A stretch of 64,000 nucleotides of DNA from Euryodendron excelsum (GCA_033060915.1 CM065378.1:34526501-34590500), one strand, 5' to 3'. Shown: positions 1 to 13,379, counted from the first letter of the stretch. Numbers and translations are program-made. The notes: generated from the letters alone by a model not told the origin.

Positions 1-488
1 ATAGTTTCAACAAAAACACCTCCCTTGGACATAAATTGTTCGTTACAAGAGAACAAGCATCCTCAAATTCCTTAATAAATGTATATGGTTGCTCGGAGTC
101 CATACCTTGGAATTGGGGTAGCATTTGTATAATTCCTGGCCTAATGTTCAATGTGTTATGGTGAGGTGGGAAGACAGTGCAAGAAGTTGGTGCTTGCCTA
201 GGTGGGTTCATGTAATTGCAAAGTGTCCTAAGGTGAGGAGCCGCCATATCCATGGTTGCTTCAACTACGTCAGGAGGATTTGGTGGAAGGTTGGGATTAA
301 AATTAGCATTGGGACTAGGGATGACATTAGGGATGCCATTAGGACTGGGGGGGAAATAGGTTGGGTAAACCACCCTCGTTGATGTTTGTCATGGATAAAC
401 CAGGAAAAGGATCTCTAACCGGAGATGGGGTACTATTGTGATCAATTCTCACCAAGCGGTTATGTGCGTCTCTAATGTAAGATGACAT
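1..488 (-). pseudogene. Gag N-terminus of the giant-LTR gypsy element (partial, frameshifted)
   Basis: The reading frame starts at ATG 488-486 and continues past the window edge, so only about 160 residues are visible. The N-terminal part is proline- and asparagine-rich. It is followed by a gag-like stretch with the motifs MLPQFQGM, SEQPYTFIKEFEDAC and CPREVFLLKL, which resemble the start of the Retrotrans_gag domain in Athila/Ogre-type elements. A run of seven G on the + strand (347-353) puts the upstream part out of frame with the downstream part; one base fewer would restore a single frame. No other break is visible before the edge. The protein would form the particle shell in which reverse transcription occurs. 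Confidence 0.65.
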
Positions 489-1935
489 ACAAATGCAAAT
501 GCACATAAATAAGACCGTCTAGGTCTTAAGCAACATAATATACACAATCTCTTCCACCAATTATTAATTCCATACAAAACCCTCTAATCTCCGCATAAAG
601 ATATCCCATCAATTCAATTCAATTCAATTCAATTTCCAACCAACACTTCTAGTCTCTTTATGCAATAACAAAACCACCAATAAGCAAATAAGCACTCTAG
701 CCTATCCACCAATCTCTAAGCCACCAATTGGTTCTGAACTAGTCAATGCAATAATGCAAACATCTAATCTACTCAAACAAAACAAAACTTGAAAAAGAAA
801 AATAAAAAATCTAACATGGTATTCATATAAATGGATCAAAGAAGTTACCCATGGCCTAAGCCATAGACTCTTCCGTCGTGGTGAATAAACGAATATCCAA
901 TCCACCAATCCGCTTTTCAACCAAGGTCCGTTCAATGCTTGCTTTGTACATTCGATCTCCGGCAACAGCACCAAAACTTAAATCGCTCTTTTTAATATTA
1001 TATGATAAACTCTGGTAAAAAAACGGGTGTCGTGATTGAAGTATAAATCTAGTGAGCATTGGAGTCAATTTTCCTCAAGGATCGATTTTAATATGAAATA
1101 GCAATCAACTAACACTCAATTGACCAAAATTGAATTACAAAATGAAGGGGAGTTTGGACCAAAGATAGACCAAAAATCATTTGTTGTTTGAGAGATTGAA
1201 TTAACTAAACTAGTGCAAAGCAATTAACAACTAAAAAGAGCAATTAAAATTATATTTAAATGTAATTAAAGAGACTGGGTTACAATTGATTCAGGCAATC
1301 AATTCATAACAAGAGTTTTCATAGAGGAATTTATAACTCAAATAAAGAATTACCCCATGAATCCTTTGATACGGAAGATTTAGACCATAAAACCTTAGAT
1401 TCATACTTAATTGAGAATAGATTAGTGTTCAATTGAAAGAGTCAAAGACTCAAACTATAGATTGGTGCCATGATCGGTTAGTGATCCGAGCAGGGGAATC
1501 ATCAAGAGGCCGTAGGCGAAGAAACTGACACAGCATCTTGCCCACAACCAATATACCGTTCCTCCTTTCTAACTAGAAGGGTCATATCAGGGTAAAAATG
1601 CAAGTATGCAGAATGCAGGTGCACATACGATGTGTGTGTGAATTTTGAAAGCGGAGGAAAGAGCCCAACAACACCCATTCATCTTGTTCATCACATTCAT
1701 GCATGGCAATTAATAAAATTTAAACAAAAAGCGCACCTAAAAAATAAAGATGCAAGAGTTAGTATGTGGATGGCAAACTTAATACAAGATAATATGAATA
1801 AATGCATGTTTTTTTTAAAACAATTTTGAAAATTTGGTTTTGAAAATTTAAAGTGAATATGATTGAACAAGTTAATTAAAGACTCTACATGGGTGAAGGG
1901 TAAAGAGACATGACTACGGCCTAATCCTCTAAGTG
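489..1935 (-). other. Untranslated leader of the giant-LTR gypsy element
   Basis: About 1.4 kb between the PBS and the gag start. It is AT-rich and has only short open frames on either strand, none resembling a known protein. Some gypsy lineages (Ogre) carry an extra ORF before gag, but I see no sign of one here. Confidence 0.5.
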
Positions 1936-1953
1936 TCCCCAACGGAGTTGCCA
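1936..1953 (-). other. Primer-binding site of the giant-LTR element
   Basis: On the minus strand the sequence two bases after the LTR end reads TGGCAACTCCGTTGGGGA. This matches the TGGCGACTCC-type PBS I know from plant Ogre-like elements, with one G-to-A change at the fifth base. Confidence 0.7.
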
Positions 1954-4856
1954 GCTGTCGCGCCCAGATTTTTCGCACTCGGGGAATACACACACAAGCA
2001 AGAAAAATATTGTACTCTCTCGTTAAAACTTATCCTCCTAGACGAATGAGTGCGACTAGATTTGAATGAAAAATTGGTTTGAATAAAGGGCTTTTGGAAA
2101 ACAATTGGAGTCGCCACCTAACTTGATTAAGGTGAGTTAGGTCACCTAAAAACTAAGTATAATCCGAAGACTACACTTATGGTTTTTGAAAACGATTATT
2201 GAAAATACTACTTCTAGAGAGGGTTTTTAAGAAAATAGGTTGTTTGGCAATCTTTGGAAAACTTTTAAGCCCTTTTCGAAATAAACTCCATTTTGGTCTT
2301 TGAAAACAGTGATCCTAGGTTCACAGGTTGGTTACATGTAGGGAAGACGCACTAAGCTATCACCCTACCCCGCCCTTGCGGTACCTACATGTCTATTTAC
2401 CCTAAATTCACCTATGAGAGTCTTCAACTAACAAATGTTCAATCCTATCCAATTTAGAAAAAAAAATATTTAAAAAGACACGGTGCATGATATGCCACGG
2501 CAAGAAAAGAGAGTTCAAAAATAGATTTGGAAAAGAAGAATTGAAGAGAAATTGATTTGATTTTAGAAAAGAGATTCGAAAAGAGAAATTTGAAATTGGA
2601 AAGCTTAGAAATTGGAAATAGAGATTTGAAAATAGAAATTTAGAATTGGAAGTTGAAAAAAAGTTGTAGAAATAAAAATTTGAAAAATGTTGTGACCGTA
2701 CCCATTAGGGTTGCCTACGTATCTTTTTGGAGGAATCAAGTCAGTCGTAGTTCGGATAAGAGTCCGATAAAAATAGAAGATTTGATATGAAAGAAGAAGC
2801 TAAATTGGAATTTGGATTTGATTTGAATTTAGAATAGAAGATTGGAATTTGAAATGAAAGAATAGAGACCCTAGACCTAGGAAGATAGGATTTAGAAATG
2901 ACTTGAGGTTTAGGAAAGATTCGACTCGAATGTTGGAATTGGAAGATTAGGAAAGATTAGATTTAGGAAAGATTCAAATTAGGAAAAGTTCGAATTAGGA
3001 AAGTTTTGTTTTAGGAAAGTTCCGTTTTAGGAAAGTTTCATTTTAAGAAAGTTTTGAATTAGGAAAGTTTTGATTTAGGAAAATTTTGAAAGTTAGAAAG
3101 ATTTGAATTTGGAATGTTTTAAAATAGGAAAGTTTTTTGAAAGTTTTGAAATTTAGAAAGTTTTAGATTTGGAAAGATTTGAAGTTTTGGGAAACTTATG
3201 GTTTAGGAAGGTATGAGATTAGGAGGGAGTGGGATTCCTATTTCCTAAATCGAAGGATTGGATTTTGTTTCTAAAAAGAGAGGTTTTGATTTTGTTTCTA
3301 AAAACGGAGGATTGGATCTAGTTTCCTAAACGGGAGATTGGATTTGGTTTTCTAAAAGGAAGATTTGATTTGGCATGAATTTGGAAAGATTGAGTTTTGA
3401 AAATTCTAGTTTTGGGAAGACTATAGTTTTGATGTAGAAAAGGGGTTTTTGGAAATCTATATAATTTTGATGTAGAAAACAAGAGATTTTGAAAACCTAG
3501 GTTTTAAGGCCAAAATAAGGGATTAGAAATCATGCTTTTGATAAGAAAATTAGGGTTTCCTAATTGTTGGCTCTAAGGCTTAACTTAGGCTCTAAGGAAA
3601 GAATTTTTGGAAAGTGAGTTTTTTGGAAAGAGGAATTTTTGGAAAGAAATCCTAGAAAGGAGATTTGGGAAAACAAATTTTTAGGAAAGCGTTTAGGGAG
3701 TATTTTTAGAAAGTGAATTCGAAGAAGGTGTTTTTGGAAAGAGTTCTTGGAAAGAGTTTTTTCTAGGAAGAAGACCTAGGGAGCACTTTTAGAAAGTGAA
3801 TTTCAAGGAGAGTGTCTTTGGAAAGGAGTTTGAAAAAGAATTTTTAAAAAATAGATTTTTGAATGGAGTTTTTGAAAAAAACTTTGGAAAGGAGATTGGA
3901 GAGAGTTTTTAGAAAGTATGTTGGAAAAGAGATTTTGAAGAAGAGATTTTTGAGAAGAGATTTTTTAGAAAGTATATAAAATATCTCACTTTCCTAAAGC
4001 GATTCTAACCATAAGAAGGTTAGAACCACTTTAAGATAGTGGTTTTAAAAACAATAATGTTTTGAAAATATGGACCATATTGGTCATTTTAAATGTAACA
4101 ATTTTCTAAAGCAACCCTAGCCATGAAAATGCTAGAATCATCCTAGGATTGTGATTTTGAAAAAGAAAATTTTGATGCAATTTTGAAAACAATGTTAATG
4201 CAAGTTTTAAAAACGAGTTTAAAAACGAATTTTAGAATAATGCAACATCATGATATACACAATGCAAATTGGGGTGGTGAACATACAAGGTTAAAGGCTT
4301 CACCACATAATCAGGGGGGCCGAACCCATATGGTCTTTGGTTAGACTAAAAGAAAGCCCTCGACACGGTGACTCTCCAATAGCCTAATCCTACACATGGA
4401 CCGGGAAGTCCCTTATTTCAAGCATGCATGAAAGGGGGAGAAGAAGATGGGGGATTAAAATAAAAGAAAACCCAAGTGGGATAGGAGAGAGAAGAGAGAG
4501 GGAAGATGCGTAAACATAAATAAGAAGCCTACCTTGTATTTTCTTTATTTTGCTTAGCTTTGCGCACTTTGCTTTACTTGTCTTGCTTCGGTCTTTACTT
4601 CAGTCTTCAAGATTTTGTCTTCAATCTTCAAAGCTTTGTAATTGCAGCAATCCAAATCTTCAATGGAGGGTTGGAGGCTAGTGTATGAGTATATGAGAGT
4701 GTATGAGTATATAGGAGGCTAAGGTTTGTGTATGGAGGCTAGGGTTTGGAAAACCTATATGAGACTAGGGTTTTGGGAGGTTACGAGCTCTGTATATCAA
4801 AAAGTATGGTTTTTAGACTGAGTTTGCAGACCTCTTTCATGCTGGAGGAGACTCTG

Positions 4857-4978
4857 TATTTATAAATAGAGGATGAACTTGGCGCCTATTGTAGTGGTGC
4901 CAGGCCAAAAATGCTTTTGGCTCCACTATGAGTGGCGCCAGGCCAAATATTGGCTTGGCACCACTAGTAGTGGTGCCA
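4857..4978 (-). promoter_or_regulatory. Predicted LTR promoter: TATA box and upstream palindrome
   Basis: On the minus strand a TATAAATA box lies at 4864-4857. Upstream of it (4956-4978) is a perfect palindrome, TGGCACCACTA-G-TAGTGGTGCCA, with 11-bp arms. The solo LTR has the same arrangement with matching changes in both arms (35128-35152). That the pair is a promoter with an upstream element is inferred from position. Confidence 0.55.
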
Positions 4979-5765
4979 GCCAGTTAGAAAAGTTTTAAGG
5001 TCGGCAAGCAACGTATCTTGAGAAGATTTGGGCTCCTGTACTAGTGACTACTATGCAATTTTTAGTCTAGTTTCAATAGGAGTGACTCCAGAAGGTCCGG
5101 AAAGGATCTAAGGGACCGGGAATGGCTTGGAAGGCCGAAAAAGGGCAGGAACCCTCAGAATAGGGTCCTGGAGGTATTTGACTTGAAAAAGGATGACAAG
5201 AATTGTCGGAAGGGTTGATCGGGCCATTAGGGGCAAAACGGTCAAACGGGCTAGAAAGCTACCGGGACAGACTCAGAATGTCTTGGAAGACTCGAGATTT
5301 GGAGATATTATTTAGAATGTTCCCAAAGGTTACCGGTTTGATACCCAAAGCCGGTGTGGCTAGAAAAAGGCGACCAACCTACTAGGGGCAAAACGGTCAT
5401 TTTGTATCAGGTTTACCGGAATTGACTCGGAATGATTCGAAAATATAATGGAAGGTTGAGACTACTATAAAAAGAATTCTCGGAAGATTACTGGTTTAAT
5501 ACCCAGAGCCGGTGTGGTCTCGGGGCATTTGGATGCCTAGGGGCAAAATAGTCATCTTGACCGGAAAGTCTCGAAATTGGCCCGAAAGTGACTAGAAGGC
5601 ACCTAATCATGCCGAATCGTCTCTAAGACAATCTTGGAAGAGTGGACTTACCGTTCTGAAGACTTAGGTATTATCTTGAGAAACGTGCCAAAAAATGGTC
5701 CTAGGGGCAGTTTGGTCATTTTTCATCGAAGTGGGCTAGTAGGCACCAGTGTTGACCTGGGTTTT

Positions 5766-6280
5766 GAGTGTTTCCGCCACTCTAACGGCGGTCTCGTGAT
5801 ACAGGGGGTTTGTTGGCAATTCCCTATATCGACCTGCTTGCGAGTATTTTCGCTACTTTGACGGTTGCGATGTTTATGAGTACTTCAGCTACTCTAATAG
5901 TTCGCGATCATTCTCGAGACTGCCTGATCTCGGGAAGCTGTTAAAGGGACTTAAAGCTTGCGAAGTCAACTTTCACGGAAGGCGTGCCAAAACAGACATT
6001 TCTGTATTAGCGGGTTAGCAGGCGCCAAAGGTGGACCATTCTACCATCTCGGGAACTTGGGGTCTCGTCCCAGTTGATAGGTTTAAAGGGACTTACTGTT
6101 TTAAAGAAACTTTTTTGAAAAACGTGCCAAATTAGATAGACTTACCGTCTCAAGGAATCAGCTTTCTCGAGAGAGGGATTGGAATTGGAATTGAAAAAGG
6201 GATTGGAAAGGGGACTTACCATCTTTGGAAAGACGTGCCTATTAGAATTGGAAAGGAAACTTACCGTCTTTGAAAAGACG
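5766..6280 (-). repeat. Short-hairpin repeat zone in the giant LTR
   Basis: A zone of short inverted repeats. Examples are GAGTG-tttccgc-CACTC (5766-5782), GAGTA-cttcagc-TACTC (5878-5894) and CGTCTT-tgaa-AAGACG (6265-6280). The equivalent zone of the solo LTR (33380-33970) has the same hairpins with paired substitutions. Confidence 0.6.
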
Positions 6281-6519
6281 TGCCTATGAGAACATGGAAA
6301 GGGGACTTACTGTCTTCCGAAAGACACGCCTACGGGATTGGATCGAACAATGCTCATAAGGGCATTTTGGTCATTTTGCTTCTATTTGAGCCTGGTGGGC
6401 CTGCGAAGTGTTGAATAGATAAGATTAGACTTGAAAAGTTGATTTAACTCAAAATATGTCCGCATTAACTTGAATACAAGTCTGGACGGACTGCAGCGTT
6501 TAAAAATGGGGTGCTTACA

Positions 6520-8400
6520 ATCATACACACGGTCAAAAGACCATTTTGGCTCATAAGCTTCATATTAGCCTTCTTTAAGCCCAAAGCTTGCAAATCATCC
6601 ATAAAATCTCATTAGGGACATTATTACACCAAAACAAGAGTATAAATAATCTATTTGAACTAACTAGAGCTATTTAGGGCCTAATGATTGTACTTTCGGA
6701 GTGTAATCATGTGAATTAAAACTATGTAATGCTTTCATTCCCTATAAAACTTTAAGTGTAAGACCTACTAGAAACTCATTTAGCAGAATGGCTCGACCAG
6801 TGCATGGATGGTTGGAGCCATGGCATTGTGATGGAAGTTTGTAGAGATTTTGAGGCAACCACTTGAGGGACCTCTTGAAGTTGGCTCAAGCAATCATGAG
6901 CATTACTCAAGCAATGGTGGTTCTACAGAGCAATTTTAAAATACTGAAAGGACCGCTCGATGTTGGCTCAATGCAGGCTCAAGCGAACCACCAATGGCTC
7001 AAGCTATTGTAACAAGTCAGATTCGAAATCAGGTCAGCCTCTCTCAAGTCTTTCGATATTTAAGGACTCTCAAGCTAGAGTTTCTTAGCCAATCAAAATG
7101 TAGTTTCAACCTACTTTTTTAGGAGTCTTAGAGATGCTACAAGAGTCAAGGGACTTGTACGTATTCGATAACTCTTGAATACAGAGACATACAGAGCAAA
7201 TTTTTTAGAGAATATGATTAAAAAAGGTGAAGATATCATTGATGAATCTTTGAGCATACAGTCTCTTCACTAGTGATACAAAACTGAAGAACTATAGATC
7301 AAGATTGTCTTAGTAGATTTGAAAACGAAGAACACCGTGCTGATTCGGTGTTGGAGTCGAAGCATAGAGAACAGAAACTCAAATAGTCGAGCAAGTAAAC
7401 TTAAACAGGAGTTCGCGGGAATTCATACGGCAATTGTGGAGTTTTAGTTCTTATAGTTGTAAGTAGTACTTGTGTAAACTGTTTAATATAGTATTTAGCT
7501 TGTTGGACGTAGTTTTTTTTCAAGTTGGATTTTCATAAGAATAGTTTGTGTCTCTTTACTTTACTGCTTGTGGTTAACTTTGTGTGGTGATTGCATATAG
7601 TTTATCATATAGGTAAAATAATCTAGGTTAATCTAGGGATTACAAATTTTCAGTTATTCATATTATCTTTCTGTACTTTATTGTACTGTGAATTCTTTTT
7701 TTAATAATTTGTTGCCTTTCTCTAATAAACCCCCCATTGTGTGCAATACGTGAACATGCTTGCTGCTTGTCCTGGTGATTGGTGTGTTTTGTGTGGACTA
7801 ATTAACAATCATAGGGTTGATTTTGCATTTGTATTGGTCATTTTGTGGGAGAGACTCCCCTCCAACTGAATCCTTCCAAACTTCATTTTTCCGTTGTGAT
7901 TTAAATTTACGATCTTGTTTTTGTTAGGCTTGCTCAACATTAAGTAAAATTGTGGGTTTAAATAATAACATGACACCTAAGATTTGATTTATCAACATGG
8001 GTCATAAGTATTAGAGAAGTTTCGAAAATTCTAAACTTTAGGTCTAGAGAGTAGTCGGACCCTCATTTACCCTTCTACATACACTTCTATAGTTTCAATT
8101 TGAATAGATAGGATCTACCAAAACTCATGCTCAATTTTATTGTAGTTACATCTCATGCATTCATTTAGAATCAAACAACCAATTCATAATCAAATCTGCC
8201 AACTGATTCAGTTTGCAGAGCAAAACTTGAATTATACCCGAACAGATTGACATCAATCTAGATAACACCTCAGGCAGTGATATAATTAGTTCAACTCAGG
8301 CCAGAAAGTTTAAAAGCCCGCAAATTGTAGAGTTTTGTTTTGTCCATTGCTCAAGCAAGTTCAGATCGGATTAGAAACTGAAAGCTCACAAGACAAAACT
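6520..8400. other. Intergenic, retrotransposon-like debris, no gene
   Basis: No supported gene. About 6700-7700 has the feel of a decayed copia LTR: repeated GCTCAAGC-type words at 6880-7010, then T-rich sequence. I cannot fix its ends and see no coding remnant, so family membership is a guess. Confidence 0.3.
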
Positions 8401-8580
8401 TGAGAGGATAGCCCAGTGGAGACAAGGATGACCTATAAATCTAAACATCATGAGTTCGAACCTTGACAATCCTTTAGAACGGGTTTGCTTTTAAGTAGAT
8501 TAAAAAAGAAATTAATCAAGATGTTCATAAATTGGTCTAAACACCCTTAACTGCGTTATCAAAAAAATAATATATATATA
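8401..8580 (+). mobile_element. tRNA-derived SINE
   Basis: An internal RNA polymerase III promoter is visible: A box TAGCCCAGTGG (8409-8419) and B box GAGTTCGAACC (8452-8462), at about tRNA-gene spacing. There is no cloverleaf. The sequence continues as a non-tRNA body and ends in an A-rich run and an AT microsatellite (8567-8589). This is typical of a plant SINE; the exact 3' end is uncertain. Confidence 0.6.
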
Positions 8581-8589
8581 TATATATAT

Positions 8590-11029
8590 GCTTGAGACTA
8601 GTACGTACATAACTGGAAATCATGTCAACAGGGGGTCAAACGAAAAAGGAAGAAAGACATAAAAAAATAAAAAAAAGGTGATGGAATTGTTCAGTTTTGC
8701 ATGCTTTGTGGTAAGTCTTCTTTTTTTTTTTTTGTTTACTGATAGGAGATAATTCATTTATTACCATGAAAAATATATCAAATGTATATTCATCTTCTCA
8801 ACAATCAAGTTATTAATACTAGCTACCAACTGAATGCTCCTAAACTACATTGGTATCCGCAAACAAGTCAGCCTAGAATCCAATTGTTTATTAAAACAGA
8901 GAACAAAATTGAGAAAAGAAGCGAGTAGTTCATGCTCTGGATGAGTCTCAATACTATTGGGAGAATGATATAAAAAAATTGCATAATATGACATGAATGC
9001 TAATATGTCACAGCTATCTCATATATATATAATGATTTATTCAAAAAATAAATGAAAATAAGTAATTCATCATCATTGCAACGGCCTTTAATTCTGACAT
9101 TTTTTTTCTACAAATTAATTGAATCCATGATCTATCACAACACATAACTAACATTGTGATACTAAACCTAATCCCCCTGTATTACAATGTTCCTTATTGC
9201 TAATGTCAGTGCTAATAAGCCTATTGCATTCCATTAATTAGCGGGAAAGGCAATGAACACCAATAATTCACTCGATTGATCCGGACGGAATCAACGAAAA
9301 AACAAGAAATTCCTTCCTTAGCATTTGGGAAAAATACCAGCAATTACTTTTTATATTATTTCTGACAATTATGCGTGCACATGTATTGTTTGTATATGGT
9401 CATTTATTTGTAAAGGCTCTTTAATGCTAAAAATGTAAATTTTCTTTATTTTATTTTATTTTTTCTGTTATAGGCATTTAAGAGATGATTGTTATGCTTG
9501 AAGTGACCTAAGTAATGTTTAGGTTGAATAATTAACCCTAACAAAAGAAAATGTTACATTCAAATAATCAAAGTTACCACTATGAAAATGTATTTGGTAT
9601 GGAATATTTATAAAATATGGATTTTGTCCTAATTACTTAAAAATGAAGTACAACAAATTTGCTGATGATCCACCAATCGTTTATATTTTAAAATTTTCCA
9701 ATCTTTATAACAACATAGAAAAGATGATAACCCATAGTTATCATGTAAGTTTATATAATTGGCTAAATTTTATGACATGCCGTGTTTGATGTATTTTGAG
9801 GACTTGAGTTATCAATCACAAACATTCGGAAGAGATTTCATGTTTATTTGTGCAAGCTCAGGCTAAGAGAGTCTTGTACGATACTTTTTTACTGTTGTAG
9901 GGGACTTTGAGAGATGTCGATGGATTTCGAGGGTAAAAACAGTGTGTTGGCTACACATCATGGAGCTCGCGAGATGTTCGCAAGATCTCGAGAGTAAAAA
10001 CAATGAGCATACAGTTTGGTCATAACCTCATAGGACTTTCGCGTGAGGTCGCGGGATCTCAAAGGCAAAAAGAGTGATCACGTCAAATTTGAGATTTAGC
10101 TCGCTGGAGTCTCGTGAGACCCTCGCGGGATCGAGAGACACTTCGCGAGATCCTTGCAGGAACAAGCTAAGCGAAATCAGATTTCTCGAAAATCGCATCG
10201 CTAGGGTTTTTGCTCATATTTAAAGCCTAGCACACTTTCCCAAGTTTGGATATGAGCTGCCACATTGAAAACTCCTAGAGAGAAGTATCTCTAACCTTCC
10301 TAGAAGCTCAGAAACAGATCTTAGCAACAATCTTTTTCAACCGAATTGAAGAAATCAAGAGTCTTAATGGAGTTCAATGCGTGAAATCTGTTTTAAGGAG
10401 ATCTGAATGGTAGTTAAGTACGAAGACGGTAAATCGTGGATACGAGCAATGTCAAGACAATCATTAGATCATGTAGTTGATAGGTTTTGATTGTAAAGAG
10501 TCTTGTAACCATCTGAACAACAAGATATATTGTATGGTCTTTGTTCAACAAAGGGGACACGTGATTTTTCTCTCAGTTAGGGTTTCCACGACCAAAAAGC
10601 TTGTGTGTTCTTGGTTGAATAGTTTGTTCTCTTTTCTATCTTAGATTGTACAATATTGCTTATAGTCATTACACATTGACCTAATATTATAGTAATTAGT
10701 CTTTTTGACAAAACATAGACAAATGCTAAGTTTTTCATATCATAACCGAATTGCACATCAAATTATTGCAATGGTTTAACGGGTTAACTGATCCGATGTT
10801 AATATTAAATCTATTTGATTTATGCATAAAGTTAGTTTACTAAAACCACTATATGTGATTTTAAAAAAAAAAAAAAAAAGAAGAACAGAGAGACACAAAA
10901 TAATGTGTTGAGTAATAGTTGAGGGTCACAAATACTATTTCAATTGCTAGAATTTTGTGTTTTTGTCGATCGATAGGAAATACTTAAATGATGAGTGACA
11001 TATCAAACTAAACAGTCGTATCTTTGGGA
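8590..11029. other. Intergenic; a possible degenerate LTR around 9785-10740
   Basis: No gene seen. A SINE-like remnant (degenerate A box on the minus strand) lies near 8720-8890. From about 9785 (TGTTTGATGTATTTTGAGG) to about 10740 the DNA becomes less AT-rich, with repeated CGCGAGA/TCGCGGGATC words and a long T-rich tail. This looks like a copia (SIRE-like) LTR remnant, but I found no partner LTR, PBS or TSD. A poly-A stretch at 10863-10879 follows. Confidence 0.3.
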
Positions 11030-11165
11030 ATGGCCAACAATTATAATCTTAGAACAAACTTAACAATTACACAAGATTCGAACTCAAGACAAGGGCAACC
11101 GTGATATATACTAAAGTAGTCAATCAGATACCACTAAACCACATAGGCACCGGTCAATTGCTAGA
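11030..11165 (-). mobile_element. tRNA-derived SINE (minus strand)
   Basis: On the minus strand the A box reads TGGTTTAGTGG and the B box GAGTTCGAATC, about 50 nt apart and directly before a T-rich body. Both boxes fit the pol III consensus. No cloverleaf can be drawn, which argues for a SINE rather than a tRNA gene. Confidence 0.55.
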
Positions 11166-11791
11166 ATTCGAGCCTCTATGAGTTTAATACCTGTATTCAA
11201 ATATTTACTACTTCTGCATCGAATCTTTAAAAATTTAAATAATTGTGTGGATTAAAAATTTAGTGATGAAAAAAAAAAAAAAGGTAAAAAAAAGATAACA
11301 AAAATATTTTTTATTTTATTTTTTTTCTCACCTCCTTTTTTTTTTTCCTTTGTTTTTTACTTAATGAATACTTATTCAAAACACAGCATAAAAGTTCTTA
11401 TGCTGTACTAACGGTACTGCATGTACATTGGTTCCTTTAAGAAGTTAAAACATTAAAAACACAAGTTGCTATGCAGTATAGTTAGTGTGCCTCGGTTCTA
11501 TATGAAGTTAATTAAACAATAAAAACCCAAGCTTAACCTGTTTAATACAGTAAAATAGTTCCTGCATGGATCTCCCTTCTTTAAACAACAAAATACAGTG
11601 ACAACTTGTAAAGTTGGTGGTTTTTTCTTTCAAGATTTTGAAGATTGAAGTGCTGTGGTAGACCGAATATCTAGTAAAACGACAAGGCTCTAATTCTGTA
11701 TATTATACATTAACTATGACACTAATTTTGCATGCTAGCTAACTCTTTCAGGGAGAAGTTATTCGGTTCTCTCGGAGAAATTTGTGGCATT
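11166..11791. other. Intergenic, no gene seen
   Basis: AT-rich DNA with A and T homopolymer runs (about 11265-11345). No ORF, repeat boundary or RNA gene is supported. Confidence 0.4.
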
Positions 11792-12110
11792 TCTCTTCCC
11801 CTCAGAATGCTCATGAGTCTTCACAGCGCGGAACAATTTTTTCAATTCATGTTGTCAGTGTACGTGACAGTAGTTCAAGCTGTTAAATTTTAAAATTGTG
11901 TTATTAATTTATTTTGGATCTTCCTAAATTCTTGACACGGATTACTTTATCTCTTCCCCTCACAGTGCTCATGAGTCTCCACAGCGCGGAGCAATTTTTT
12001 CAATTCATATTGTCAGTGTATATGACAGTACTTCAAGTTGTTGAATTTTAAAATTGTGTTATTAATTTACCTTTGATATTCCTAAATTCTTGACACGAAT
12101 TACTTTATCT
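11792..12110. repeat. 158-bp direct tandem duplication
   Basis: Two head-to-tail copies start with TCTCTTCCCCTCA at 11792 and 11950. Both contain GCTCATGAGTC, CACAGCGCGGA and CAATTTTTTCAATTCAT, and both end in TTGACACG.ATTACTTTATC. They differ by scattered substitutions. No coding potential. Confidence 0.85.
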
Positions 12111-13379
12111 ACAAAATACACTCAAATGAAAAATAAAAACATATATATATGGCAAAATGATGTGCTGCAATACACATAAGACAGTACAAATTCCTACAAC
12201 TCAAATCAAAGAAAATCCCTATCCATCATGGAATCTGAAAAAAATCCCTTAATGTCGTGAGGTTGGGTATAATTATATTTAAATTTTAACCACCAATGAT
12301 AGAATCCCTTACTTTCAGAAAAAAAAAAAAAAACTTTTTAATATGATGACCCCTATCTAATTTGTGTAAATTATTTAATTTTTCGACCCTCGAAATAGAA
12401 TCACGGTCAACATCCATTGTAGAAAAAATTAGAGTTAATAACACTTTGCACTCTTGTAATTTATATTAAATTTTACATTAGCACCTTCTTTTTTAATTAT
12501 AATAATTAAGTCCTTATATTTTTAATTTATTACAATGTCAACTTTTTGTTAACTTTCGCTTAGAAAATAAATAAAAAATTTGTATATGACAAGTACATTT
12601 GAAGGGTAAAGATGTAAGATCATACTTCTTCTTAATAATATATCACAAATTTCTTTTAAATCACTCTACAATTATGTGTGTAATTAATTTTGTGATGTAT
12701 ATAATGTAATTAGACTTTATGTAAAAACTCTCAATTTAACTCACATGCAATTTATGTGAGTCTTTGGGATAGAAAATAGTTAAATTTTACATATTTATTC
12801 CTAAAAAAGGCTATATGGTTATCACAAGTGAATTTTTTTTTTAATTTTTTAAATAGAATGTTGACATTATAATAAATTAAAAATATAATGAGTTAATTGT
12901 TATAATTAAAAATAATAGTCTTAAAGTAAAATTTAATGTAAAGTACTGAAATGTGAAGTATAATTCATCCAAAAAAATTATTTAAATACTTTTGGATCCT
13001 CAACGGACACAAAGTTTATAAAATTCCTCGTTGGTGGAACCAAACACCCAAAAAAAAAAAAAAAATTAATAACAATAATAACAAAACCCACACACTGGCC
13101 GATGCATGTCTCTCTTCATTCGATTGCCTGCCGTGGAAAAACAATTCAACAATTTTGGCTCTTCCACGCAGATGAGAAAACACTGTCAAAAACGTTCCGA
13201 CATCCATTTTGGGGTTAACATTGTCAAAACAAAGACAAATTGTACTTTTTAATTAAAACTCATTTTATATTAAATATTTTATTTTAAAGCCAAGGCCTTA
13301 CTTTTGTTTTTACAAATTGATGGGAGATACTTGGTTAGCATCGTGCGATGAGAAAATTTAACAATTTTATTAAAGGAAG
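12111..13379. other. Intergenic, no gene seen
   Basis: AT-rich DNA with homopolymer runs. A small open frame on the minus strand (13016-13207) is crossed by a poly-A tract and resembles nothing known. Confidence 0.4.

Larger units (their letters stand above)
1..6519 (-). mobile_element. Giant-LTR Ty3/gypsy element, 5' part, cut by the window edge
   Basis: Read on the minus strand, this is the 5' end of a large gypsy retrotransposon. A 4.56-kb LTR (1956-6519) is followed by a primer-binding site (1936-1953), about 1.4 kb of leader, and the start of gag (488 downward), which runs out of the window. The LTR begins TGTAAGCACC and ends GGGCGCGACA in element orientation. The gag style, long LTR and TGGCAACTCC-type PBS suggest the non-chromoviral Athila/Tat-Ogre group; this lineage call is inference. 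The other LTR and the target-site duplication lie outside the window. A solo LTR of the same family, in the opposite orientation, is at 33144-38663. Confidence 0.85.
1956..6519 (-). repeat. 4564-bp LTR of the giant-LTR gypsy family
   Basis: Homologous over its length, in opposite orientation, to the solo LTR at 33144-38663. Order in element orientation: TGTAAGCACC start; hairpin-rich repeats (5766-6280); a few copies of a repeat containing a TGACCGTTTTGCCCCTA-like segment (about 5200-5600); palindromes near 4900-4980; TATA box (4857-4864); a long G-poor section (about 2480-4000 on this map); end GGGCGCGACA. It is about 1 kb shorter than the solo LTR, at least partly because it has fewer copies of the ~157-bp repeat. 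Confidence 0.85.

Noticed and set aside
8401..8480. tRNA gene
   Set aside because: A and B boxes are present but no acceptor stem or cloverleaf forms; a SINE fits better.
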